Of a stretch of 64,000 nt of DNA, positions 42,817-52,652 are shown one piece after another. Origin of the DNA: Tomocerus qinae (taxonomy: Eukaryota > Arthropoda > Collembola > Entomobryomorpha > Tomoceridae); contig CM034546.1 of the NCBI GenBank assembly GCA_020055645.1, positions 86,428,001-86,492,000 on the forward strand. Direction: 5' to 3'. Positions within the stretch are counted from its first letter, which is position 1; the number at the start of each line of letters is the position of its first letter. The position numbers and the translations under genes are program-made. The notes below the pieces were generated by a model. It worked only from the letters and a program-made list of their open reading frames with translations. It did not search any database and had not been told where the DNA came from.

Positions 42817-43930
42817 AGCATCAATATAAATGGCCAAATTGAATTTTCCCGCACATGAAGTAATAGAAACCTTGAGCGCACTGAAAGCTGGAAAAATTTT
42901 CATACAGAATGCATGCATTGTTCCTGTTATGGAATTTTTTGTGCCTTGTAAGTCGTAGGAGACTATAGACCGCGCAGTGAATAATAATTGTGTACTGCCA
43001 CCAATTGTTCTGCTTTGAACGTGTTGGAATTTGCCTCATTATGTGCGTTATTATGTGTTTGGCTGTGTTTTAGAATTACGGCAAATCAACACACGGAAGT
43101 ACAAACATACAAATGGAATTGTCACGTGACTGACTTTTGCCGTTTATCTAATAGTAGTGATAGTGATGAGCGATGAGTCACATGGTCCATGTGTAAAAGA
43201 GTACTGAGTACACCAACTCCGTGGAGGAAGTGTACTCAATACTAGGGGGATACTTCGTAGATTTGCGTATTTGCGTAGATTTGTAAAATTTGGGAAAATA
43301 CGCAAAACTGCATCAAATTTAAAACAAGCCCTTGAGCTGAGTACTTTTCTTTGCGTAGAGTGGAGTGGGTACTCAACCAGGACTGGTGGATATAGTTCGC
43401 GCTGACGAAAATTGAAAAAATTCTCTATAAATTCACACTGGTCATTTACACTTATACGAATCTACGCAAATACGCAAATCTACGAAGGCAGCGGGTATCC
43501 CCCTACTCTTTTAACATTATGTCATTACTAGCCGGTCACAGGACCTAGGCCCTGTTATAAATAATGCTAGTGTGTATTCCGTGGGCAATATTTTACGATG
43601 AGAAGAAAGTAGTTCAGATGCATAGCCTTTTCTTGAAATTGAACTTTTCATGGTTTCTCATTTAGTGGGTAACCGTCGGAGGTAGAGATTTTACATTGAT
43701 ATGTTTTTAGGGACTTTTGTTTTAGAAAACAGTCCGTATCTCCGGACAGGGAGGAGGTACTTATCAAGTGTATTGTCTTGTATCATAATTTCAACAATGT
43801 AAATGACCAAATTTTAAAGTTTCCCGCACATGAAATAATAGGAACCTTAAGCGAACCGAAAGCTGAAAATATTTGCATACATAACGCATGAACTGTTTTG
43901 TTATGAAATATATACGGACTTGTTGGGATT
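42817..43930. repeat. Direct repeat pair (~120 bp) about 1 kb apart
   Basis: 42820-42935 (cccgcacatgaagtaataga, accttgagcgcactgaaagc) recurs in the same orientation at 43796-43910 with ~20% difference. The interval contains a TA-flanked MITE (43245-43503) and a repeat copy starting ggtcacaggacctaggcc (43533). Confidence 0.45.
43245..43503. mobile_element. 259-bp MITE flanked by TA
   Basis: Ends GGGGGATACTTCGTAGATTT and (inverse) GGGGGATACCCGCTGCCTTC, both joining tacgcaaatacgcaaatcta-type words. TA is present immediately outside each end, compatible with a Tc1/mariner-type target, though a two-base duplication is weak evidence. Confidence 0.55.
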
Positions 43931-43969
43931 TACCACACTAACACACGATAAAGCTGGTGTAGGCATGGT

Positions 43970-44211
43970 AAAGTTGGTCCTTCCGAGCATATTGAAAATG
44001 GAATTTCACTTTTTTTCATCGTGGATCTAAATTGAACGATTTAGATCCACGGCTTATGACCAAGCCATGGTCAAAATTTGGTTGCTCCTAGGAACGTGAC
44101 GTCATCACATATCTGAGGTCATAATAGCCGTGTATTTAAATCGTTAAATTTAGATCCACGATGAAAAAAAGTGAAATTCCATTTTCAATATGCCCGGAAC
44201 GGCCAACTTTA
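43970..44211. mobile_element. Palindromic MITE just upstream of the hAT gene
   Basis: aagttggtccttccgagcat...gaaaatggaatttcac pairs with gtgaaattccattttcaata...ggccaacttt. Inner words atcgtggatctaaat are also paired. A TGACGTCA palindrome is in the loop (44097-44104). Confidence 0.7.
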
Positions 44212-44320
44212 TTATGTAAACCATCTCACTATGACTATATACCAAATTATAATTGACTATAGTTTTAATTATTAGTAATTTTGGGTGGCTAATAAAACAT
44301 GATGTAATTATAATCTACAG

Positions 44321-47300
44321 ATGACGAGAGCCAAGAAATGCACTTAAGTGAGGTTAAATTGATTGATGTCGGTGAAAGTTCGAATTTTATAAATGAAAAT
44401 GAAGTTCTTTTGGAGTTGGATGCATCAGGACTTCCTAATAATTCCGAGCAAATATTTGAAATTTACAATGGTCTGCTGATATATTGCTTAATTACATCTT
44501 ATATCAGTTCAATCCAAATATTTTTGTTGACAAATTTTACGTATTTAAATTAATGTTGTATTCATAGACCACGATCAACGTAATACAACCATATCCACAG
44601 CAGAGGAAGAGTGCCGTATGGATGAACAAAGTTTTGAAACAGATGCAACTAACAATACTGACACAGATTATGTTCTTCCGGATGATGTGAATTACTCTGA
44701 TGAAGATGAAAATACTGGTAGTAAAAAGTCAAATTGGACAAGAAAGAAAAACAAAACCGGCCGAATTAAAGATCCCATATGGACTAATTTTACTGAACTT
44801 AAAGTCTCAGGAAAACAAATCGCAGCTATATGCAACAAATGTAACCAAAAGATAAACTGGGCTAAAGTGAAGTTATTGAACGATCATCTGAAAAACTGTG
44901 GACTCAAGAAACAAAACTGTTTAAACCCCAAACAGCAGAAAGGCAAGTTTACTCAGTGGAATATTCCAGCTTTAAACGAAAGAATGAAAACCGAACAGGA
45001 GAAAATAGATATTCAGGTTGGGAAATATATATATGCAAGCAATATCCCATTTTCTACTGTTGAAAATCCTGAATTTGTTAAGCTACTAAAAATACTTAAG
45101 CCACAATACAAATTACCTTCGAAAGAGGTCATCGCATCAAGCTTACTAGATAAAGTCTACGATGAAGTTTCAGACTCCGCAAATATCAACATCGAAGGTA
45201 AAAATGTTGTACTAATGCAGGATGGCTGGACAGGACCCCAATCTTCTCCTGTAATTTCTCATTGTCTGAGTGTTGAATGAAATCGTCTTCAGTTTCTCAA
45301 CTCAATAGCATGTCAAACAGAAGTAAAGTCATCTGAATACTGCTTGAAACTGTTAACAGAAACCATCCAAGAGACTGAAGAGAAGTACAAATGTAAAATA
45401 TTTGGAGTGGTCACTGATAATAAAAATTCAATGAGAAAAATGCTATTACAAGTTTCTCCAGACGTCGTTACTTATGGATGCCATACTCATTTATTAAACT
45501 TAGTGGGAAAAGCTATTACGGATGCCTCAATTCTTGAAAAGGTTGTCTCTGTCCAGCATTATTTTAAAGACAACAACTTTCCAAGAGAAACGTTAAAGAA
45601 GTTAAAAGGACTTCAACCTAAGCTTCCCTGTGCAACGAGATGGAATTCTCAATATCATTGTTTCGTCAATTTCCTTGAAAATCATTCTACATATATAGAA
45701 ATCACGAAGATGGAACGCGCAGATGTGCCAAAAACTGTTATGGACATAGTCATGAACTTTCAATTTTTTAAAGAAGTTGAAAATCAAGTGGAATATCTAC
45801 AACCTGTAGCATATGGAAATATTAAGATACCATATAGTGATTCTGTACGTTTTGATGGATAAAACTTAAGTGAAGCTTAAGTGATAACTATTGATGTTTT
45901 TTTCTATTTTAGTTGCAACATGAAGAAGCATCCTTGGCGTACGCCGTGAAATTCTGGATAAATATTCTTGAGAAATGCATTATTCCTGAAAACTACAAAA
46001 AACGATTTTTGGAAATTGTTGACCTTGCCCTTACATTGCGCAGCTTACATTTTGAATCCTAAATATAAAGGTATCAATTTATAATGCATCAAATTTTAAT
46101 ATAAAATGAATTCCATTTGGTTGATTGAAATCTAAAACTGTAGAAATACTTTACACTTTAAATCTGTTCATAATATAGGTGAAAACATGCCTCAAAATTA
46201 TTCTGAAAGGGGTTACAAGTATCTGGAAGAGAGAAATCCCGTTTGTGTCATCGCGGCAATAAGACTTCGCCAAAAAGACGAAAGCATGTTCCCTAAAACA
46301 TCACTGAACAAAGATCTGTTTGAAGGACAACATCAACTAAAACCCGGCCAATGGTGGAAAGAACTAGAATTATTAGCTGCTACCTGTCTTCCACCGGGAC
46401 TAACTAAGAAGCTTGCCCCAATAAGGGCGGATAATAAATTCCAATTTTGAAAATAACATTTACACAAAATTCTCCCAAATATCGGGCACTCATGGGACCC
46501 GACGTCCACAAAATTTTTCACCCGACAAACAGATTTTTCAGCTTATTCGATTCTCACCTCTATAAAGGGGCTTGTTAAAGTGGCCGTCCACCCAAGGAGC
46601 ATGGACGGTTAATCAGGAGGACCAAGTAGAGAATTGCCCGTAAGGTATTTTGAAGATCTATAAGGGACATTTTCCCTCTAATTTTGTCTGAATATCTGGT
46701 TGCTATATGCTCTGGAAAACGTATTAACTTATTGGAGGATAGCGAGAGGGACATCAATGTTTGTAGCAGATTGATAAAGACAGGAGTAGGAGATATTTTT
46801 CCAAAAACGTCCCTTATAAATCTTCAAATTCGCTTATGGTAATATTCCCTATTCGACTCTCTTTGCAACCAACCAAACACTATCCCCAAGTTGCACGTTT
46901 ATAATTTTCAGGGTAATGACGTCATATCCTCACTTGTGGGGCTAGGATGGTAACCAAGGATATTTAATTTTTTAATACTCATGTGAAAATTATGAAAATT
47001 GACTTTTGGATTCGTAGGGATACTAGAGACGTTATATTCAAAATAATTTATTACTTTCAGTGGAGATTGTGAACGGTATTGTTTTAACTGAAGATGTTGA
47101 GCTCTCGATAAATTTTTGAAGTAAAAAATGGAATGAGAAGTGAAGATTTAAGCAAAAAAGTTCAACTAGCTTTCCCTATACTTGTCTAAAAATCACTAAC
47201 AAACGAAAGATTTTCCGGAAGTTATTTTCTGTTTATATATATTGTTCCTCTCCAACTCAATTTCCAATTGTTTTGAAATGGTAGCGCAAAATTCGGGCAG

Positions 47301-48304
47301 GAAGTTAGTAAAAGACAGCAGTGATTTCTCATAATGTGTGCTCATACCACAGCCAGGACAATCTAAAAACTTCGTTTCAAAATCAAGCCCATCTTAACCT
47401 TATATTTCTCCTATACCATTCAGTACCTTGCATTTACTATTGTCTAGTGTCCTAGCTCCAGGGTCATATTTCATCGTTATTTAAAATATTTTTCACTTTA
47501 CCATTGTCCAGAAACTGAGCGCAATAAGTTCTGGGAGCACAACTTTTATACTAACTCAATTTAAATACTAATTTGTTTTGCGCGTTGGTTAGCATAACCC
47601 AGGGCATGAAAAGGGCAAAAAGGTTACCTTTTTGATTGCCTTTTTGCCCAGCTAAATTAGCAAATAGGTAACCTTTTTGCCTTTTTAGTTATTTTAAATT
47701 AAAAGAGATAAATTGCAATTTCTATGTTAGAGGGTATAAACGTCATAAAAATGGCAATATTATTGTGTCATGTAAAAAGGAGGTTTGTAACAACTACAAA
47801 TTTATTTTAATTCAGCTTCATATGTAGCGAATGGCATAGGAAAAGGCATGAAAAAGGCAAAATGGTACAAAAAGGTGCTAGCAAAAAGGCAACCTTTTTC
47901 ATGCACTGGCATAACTTCATGAGGGATTGCGGTTGCGGTATGAAAATCGCAAAGTGTCAAAAAAAAGGGAGACTTGAAATGAGCCTATGTCAGGTAATAT
48001 ACAGTGGGGATTCGGGTGCCATACATTTGCCCCAAAATTTTGTTGACCAAGTTGTCAAGGAAATTAAAGTTCATAAAAGTTATTCGCCCTTATTGGGGCC
48101 AACTTCACAACTCTTCTCGCTGAAAAGCTAATGATACTACCCGCGTCGTCAAGTGGAATAGAAAGATGTTTCTCCACGTTAGGGAACATTATAACTGACT
48201 TACGAAATCGCCTTGGTATCGAAAAAGCTGGAAAGCTGTGCTTTATTTTTAAAAGCCTTCACAAAAACTTGAATAATGTCGACTCAGTATTATCACAGGA
48301 ATGA
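44321..48304 (+). pseudogene. BED-finger hAT transposase gene, split by a 1.7-kb element
   Basis: Spliced segments: 44321-44470, 44568-45844, 45913-46070, 46179-46405 | insertion | 48113-48304 (TGA); borders are GT-AG. Order: acidic N terminus; BED zinc finger (IWTNFTELKVSGKQIAAICN, C..C..H..C); DUF659-type catalytic start (VVLMQDGWTGPQSSPVISHC); central region with DNKNSMRKM and CHTHLLNLVGKA; CATRWNSQY; then the hAT C-terminal dimerisation motif (MILPASSSGIERCFSTLGNI, TDLRNRLG). Defects: an in-frame TGA at 45278-45280, a frameshift near 46035 before the AAYILNPKYK motif, and the inserted element. Removing the element and one AACT copy restores the frame from PPGLT to LLAEK. An upstream exon with the start is not identified. 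It encodes a cut-and-paste transposase by family but is inactive. Confidence 0.85.
46406..48108 (+). mobile_element. Unclassified DNA element with 4-bp target duplication, copy 2
   Basis: Begins AAGAAGCTTGCCCCAATAAG and ends (inverse) GTGAAGTTGGCCCCAATAAG. AACT occurs at 46402-46405 and 48109-48112. It is inserted in the last exon of a hAT transposase, and the frame across the empty site is open, so the borders are exact. It is the inverse of 15898-17344 but longer (1703 vs 1447 bp, even though the latter holds a 259-bp MITE), so copy 1 has internal loss. It contains repeats of a ggcaaaaaggttacc-type word and one TGACGTCA (46917). Confidence 0.85.
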
Positions 48305-48739
48305 TTTGATTGTTTAGAAACATAAAAGTTTTACAATTAACAGTGGAAATGGATTTTTGGGAAAATTAATTGTAATTAAAAAAATAAGTGCATGAACATT
48401 AAAACACATTTAGAATTCTATTATTTTTATAACTTACTAATTTCGAAAAATTAAATGCATTTCGAGATGAATTTGAAAATTATTTCCTTTATATAAGCAT
48501 AAGTCTTTTGATAGGTATTGCCTGAAATTACTAACTTTTCTTAAAGTTACCATTTTTGCTTATGTCTTACATATACACAGCACATGTAAAAACGCAAAAG
48601 GTAAAAAATGTAAAAAGGCATTGCTTTTTTAAAAAAGGTACCTTTTTACCTTCTAAGTAAAAAAGGCATTGCTTTTTTGTTCCTTGCAATCTACCCATGT
48701 CAACTTTGCCCTTACCCTTCTTGCTCCTACAGCTGATAT

Positions 48740-49320
48740 TTGAGTTTTTAAAACCTTTAAATTTACATAATCGATTATAGAAAAAGTTAACCACAAATCT
48801 ATTAATTCTGTCCTGGATTATCTGTAATTGCAATTTTGTTTGGACGGCCCATATACAAATATCATTATCGTAAATAGATATAACATAACAGTGTAGTAAC
48901 ATGCCCATAACTTTATCTGTCACAAGTCTCTTCAGCGAATACAAACGGGCTATCGCAACCTTAACTCTCTTATCAACATAATCAAGATGCAACTTAGCAA
49001 GGTTAGCGTTCAATCAATAATGACACCCAAATACTTAAAACTAAAAACCCGTTCTAAAACATGACCATCATACAAAACATCATAGTTTTCATATTTCACA
49101 ATACTATCACCTCCTTTGTGTCATATCATATATTGGATTTTTTCGACATTTAATTGAAGTTTATTTTTACAGCACCATAAATTAAATCTAGATAAATTGT
49201 TGTTCACGGTAGTAATTGCATCATTAACATTAACATTGTAAACCCAGCACACTAGATCATCGGCATAAAGTGCATAATCAATATCGAAAACATTACCCAC
49301 GTCATTTATAAAACCTACGG
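48740..49320 (-). pseudogene. Non-LTR retrotransposon reverse transcriptase fragment
   Basis: The minus strand from 49318 reads GFINDVGNVFDIDYALYADD (catalytic YADD box), LSRFNLWCCKNKLQLNVEK, a stop, then RVFSFKYLGVIID, a stop, then a frame shifted onto VDKRVKVAIARLYSLKRL and VISIYDNDICIWAVQTK. This is the palm-thumb-tail order of Jockey/CR1-like LINEs. Several stops and truncation at both sides show decay. The 5' junction abuts the short gcttctgttacgg repeat. Confidence 0.75.
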
Positions 49321-49458
49321 CAAGCCGTAACAGAAGCTCGCCTGAGTAAAAGGGACCGTGTGCACATTTTGGTTGTCATAATAATGGAAATTTTATTTTG
49401 ATTATTAAAGTAAGCAGTAATTCAAACTAGATTATTTAATTCATAATTCAATATAAAA

Positions 49459-49880
49459 ACCAAGAGAAAATCAAAATAGATTGATTTTGACTATCAAAAT
49501 CAACAGCAAATCAAAATAGATTCATGTTGATTATCAAAATCAACAGAAAATCAAAATTCATTAATGTAGACTATGAAAATCAACAGAAAATCAAAATTGA
49601 TTAATGTTGATTATGAAAATCAACAGAAAATCAAAATTGATTAATTTTGATTATGAAAATCAACAGAAAATCAAAATTCATTAATGTTGATTATGAAAAT
49701 CAACAGAAAATCAAAATTGATTAATTTTGATTATAAAAATCAACAGAAAATCAAAACTGAAAAATGTTGACTATGAAAATAAACAGATATTCAATCTTGA
49801 TTGATTATGAGTATTAAAATCTACAGAAAATTAAAATCGGTTAATAATGATTATCAAAATTTAAAGCAAATCAAAAAATG
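49459..49880. repeat. ~40-bp minisatellite (caacagaaaatcaaaattga)
   Basis: About ten head-to-tail units of approximately caacagaaaatcaaaattga + ttaatgttgattatgaaaat, degenerate at both ends. Extremely AT-rich; no gene. Confidence 0.85.
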
Positions 49881-50423
49881 GAAATTTGACTATAAAATTG
49901 AATAAAAAGCCAAAATAGATTTTTTTCCATCGTCTAATAGTTATTTTCCGGTTTAATTTGCTTTATTATAAAATCTCAAATTTGGTAGAAGCGGATTGAA
50001 ATATTTTATACTATCCGCTAACAATTTATAGGAAACGCCATTGAACTCTAATGTCCATTTAATGACAAATTTTCACTTTGACTATCAAAATGAAGACAAA
50101 TTGAGCGCGCGGTATCTCAGCAACCAATGGACCGATTTACCCCCATATACGAAGAAAGACATGAATTTCTATATAATACCTACAATCCTTTGCTGCTTAC
50201 TGAACCCCACTTTTACTCTGAAACGAGCGTAGTTCTCTACGGATTGGTTAGGTAAGACAATGAGGATAGTGTAGTTCCATAATGATTGGGTCTTGTAAAA
50301 CAATACCTAACAATGTTGAGGGCGGAGCCAGGAATTAGTAACATGTGACATTGCTATATTTTGTGCTGCTACGTAAACATTGGTGTCAGCTGAGATAAAC
50401 GTTTATAGATATTAAAGTTTACA

Positions 50424-51244
50424 ATGGTTAATAAATGTGTAATTTGTCAAACACCTGCGAAAATGAAAATTTATCTTTCTATCGTTTTCCAAGCACACCA
50501 GAAAGAAAAAAACAATGGGTCAAAATACTAAAATTACAACCCAATGCTCTAAAAAAACAAGTGTTGTGTGTGACAAACATTTTAAAAGTGACCAAAAAAG
50601 AAGTTTTCGATTATTAAGGAAAGCTTTACCTTTTAGTGCAAGTATTAAAAATGAAGCAAGAAATTCAAAGTCTATTTTATTTAAAAACAGGGTTGCGGTA
50701 TCCGGATAGGAAGGTGTGGACGAATTAGATAAAATGGTTTTTATCCACTGGAAAAAATTGATTTTATCCGGATGAAATTAATTTTATCCGGACAAAATGG
50801 TTGTGTTTAGTGGACGAAATGGTTTTGTCCACTGGACAAAATCAATTTCATCCGGACAAAACGCAACCCTGTTTAAAAATCAAAACCTATATGGAATGAC
50901 CGAACAAGGTACAGCTATAGTGTCTCCTTTACACCCTACATCAAAACAGCCTCTACTCGAGTTCAATATCAACGACAATGCCAATCCTAGTAATCAGACC
51001 CTTAGGTATAAATTAAACATATTTGCTACCAAAATCAAATATTCCTTTTGAAAAAAATAAAGAGATATATAGATTTATTTATTTTACAATAAACATTTTG
51101 TTGCAGCTATCGACAACAATTTTCAGCAGTGGGTGGCAGTGATGGCACTCCTTTGGTCTATTCTTCACCTATGTTATTGATGTCAAAGGGTGTACATATT
51201 TTTAATGAAAATAATAATGTCAACCATTTTCATCAGCAATTTAG
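50424..51244 (+). pseudogene. THAP-domain gene, broken by frameshifts and a MITE
   Basis: ATG at 50424 opens MVNKCVICQTPAK (first zinc ligands C..C). After a one-base shift the match continues LSFYRFPSTPERKKQWVKIL, and after another at an A7 run SVVCDKHFKSDQKRSF (C..H ligands). This is the C2CH layout of THAP DNA-binding domains. The exon then holds a 184-bp hAT MITE; without it SILFKNQNLYGMTEQ is in frame to a donor at 51005/51006. A second exon 51107-51244 has matching phase (2) and again ends at a GT donor. THAP proteins include P-element transposases and cellular transcription factors; which this is cannot be told. Both frameshifts are in or near A runs, so sequencing error is possible. 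Confidence 0.65.
50688..50871. mobile_element. 184-bp hAT MITE inserted in a THAP-gene exon
   Basis: Ends CAGGGTTGCG and CGCAACCCTG. The interior is built of repeated ggacaaaatgg / tccactgg / tttatccgga words in both orientations. Perfect 8-bp target duplication tttaaaaa (50680-50687, 50872-50879). Removing it restores an open frame. Confidence 0.9.
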
Positions 51245-51254
51245 GTATTAAGCC

Positions 51255-51778
51255 TGTTCGTCGCACTGATTAAATGTTGGATGGTGAATGAATGTGTGTG
51301 TCCACAAATAATTGAAATCCACTGCAGTTTGTAAGGCTGCGTGGTGAGTAGATGAAAACAAAATGGACGTTGATAACTGACTAACGGCCAAATTGATGAT
51401 GCCGATTCGGTTCTTCCAGGAATGACTGGTCACGAAAAAGTGGCTGGTAGGTACTGATTATAATTATTAGCAACGTGTACTAATAAATAAATACAATGAA
51501 AATGCACTGAATTCTTAATTATTAACTATTTATTAAAAAAGGAAAACTGTGCACAAAGAAAAATGACCGAGAGCGTGGTCGTGAGTGTGTTGCAGGCAAG
51601 ACTGAAAGTAGGTAGGTCTGCTCGCAGCAAGAGGAACAATGCAACTGAAACTTAATTTGTTTGAACGCGTGAAGGAATGAGAGCTAACGGTTAAATTTAC
51701 AATCAATAATGTGCCGACAGATGGCAGATACCTTAAATTACGTTTTAGAGAAGTAAAATTATTCTTACGTACTAAACA
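51255..51778 (-). repeat. BEL/Pao 3' LTR
   Basis: 524 bp; plus-strand ends TGTTCGTCGC and GTACTAAACA. The reverse is TGTTTAGTACG...GCGACGAACA. Nearly identical to 57874-58396. Confidence 0.93.
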
Positions 51779-52028
51779 TACACCCGGCCTTGAGATACTA
51801 TCTCAAAAGAAAAGAACATTTAAATGATTGAGTAGAGTGTAGCCAAAGAATAACATTGGTTAAAAGAACATTAAAACTGAATTAATAGTATAATTAAGTA
51901 AGAATGATACTAATATATATTAACATTACGATAATATGAGTGAAGTGGATTAATAAAAGTAATTGAAAGTAAACAAAACTAACAGTAGGTGCTAATTATT
52001 ATAATGCCTTAATACATAGAGAGTGATG

Positions 52029-52345
52029 ACGTCACAAGTGGTGCGGAGTTCAGCACAAGTGGTGCGGAGAGCAGCACAAGTGGTGCGGAGATCAGCACAA
52101 GTGGTGCGGAGTTCAGCACAAGTGGTGCGGAGTTCAGCACAAGTGGTGAGGAGATCAGCACAAGTGGTGCGGAGTTCAGCACAAGTGGTGCGGAGTTCAG
52201 CACAAGTGGTGAGGAGATCAGCAGAAGTGGTGAGGAGTTCAGCTGAAGTGGTGAGGAGTTCAGCTGAAGTTGTGAGGAGTTCAGCTGAAGTGGTCAGGAG
52301 TTCAGCTGAAGTGTTGAGGAGTTCAGCTGAAGTGGTGCGGAGTTC
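52029..52345. repeat. 21-bp tandem array in the BEL 3' region
   Basis: About 15 copies of agcacaagtggtgcggagtt + c, changing to agctgaagtggtgaggag toward the right. As the unit is a multiple of three, frames stay open on both strands (VVRSSAQ; ELLTTSA). It lies between the pol stop and the 3' LTR, so it is an untranslated minisatellite rather than a protein. Confidence 0.9.
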
Positions 52346-52652
52346 AGTCCTCAGCACAAAACTGCTGCGGAGATTCAATAGGAAGTGGGCACAGTTTTGC
52401 GATGGGACGAGTGAAGATCCCGTCCGACGTTTTCAAGGACACTGCACGCACTAAATCATCCTTTCCGGGGAATACATCTTGAACACGTCCAAGCTTCCAT
52501 TTTAATGAAGGGAGGCGTTCATCTTTCAAGAGCACTAGGTCACCGATTTCGATATTCTTCTTTTCAGACCACCACTTCGGCCGCTGCTGCAGGCGAGAGA
52601 GGTACTCCGAGCTCCATCGGTGCCAAAAATGCTGGTACAATTGCTGGGTCAG
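52344..52652 (-). pseudogene. C-terminal segment of BEL polyprotein beyond an in-frame stop
   Basis: In the same frame as the polyprotein, after the TGA at 52653-52655, the sequence continues LYQHFWHRWSSEYLSRLQQR, IGDLVLLKDERLPSLKWKLG and RPIAKLCPLPIE: the DUF5641 integrase C-terminal domain common in BEL/Pao. In relatives this position normally follows an uninterrupted 'SRW' motif, so the stop looks like a recent nonsense change. Read-through cannot be excluded. Confidence 0.8.

Noticed and set aside
51992..52454. Long frames on both strands (VVRSSAQ and ELLTTSA repeats)
   Set aside because: A 21-bp tandem array stays open in all frames lacking stops in the unit; it lies in the 3' untranslated part of the BEL element.
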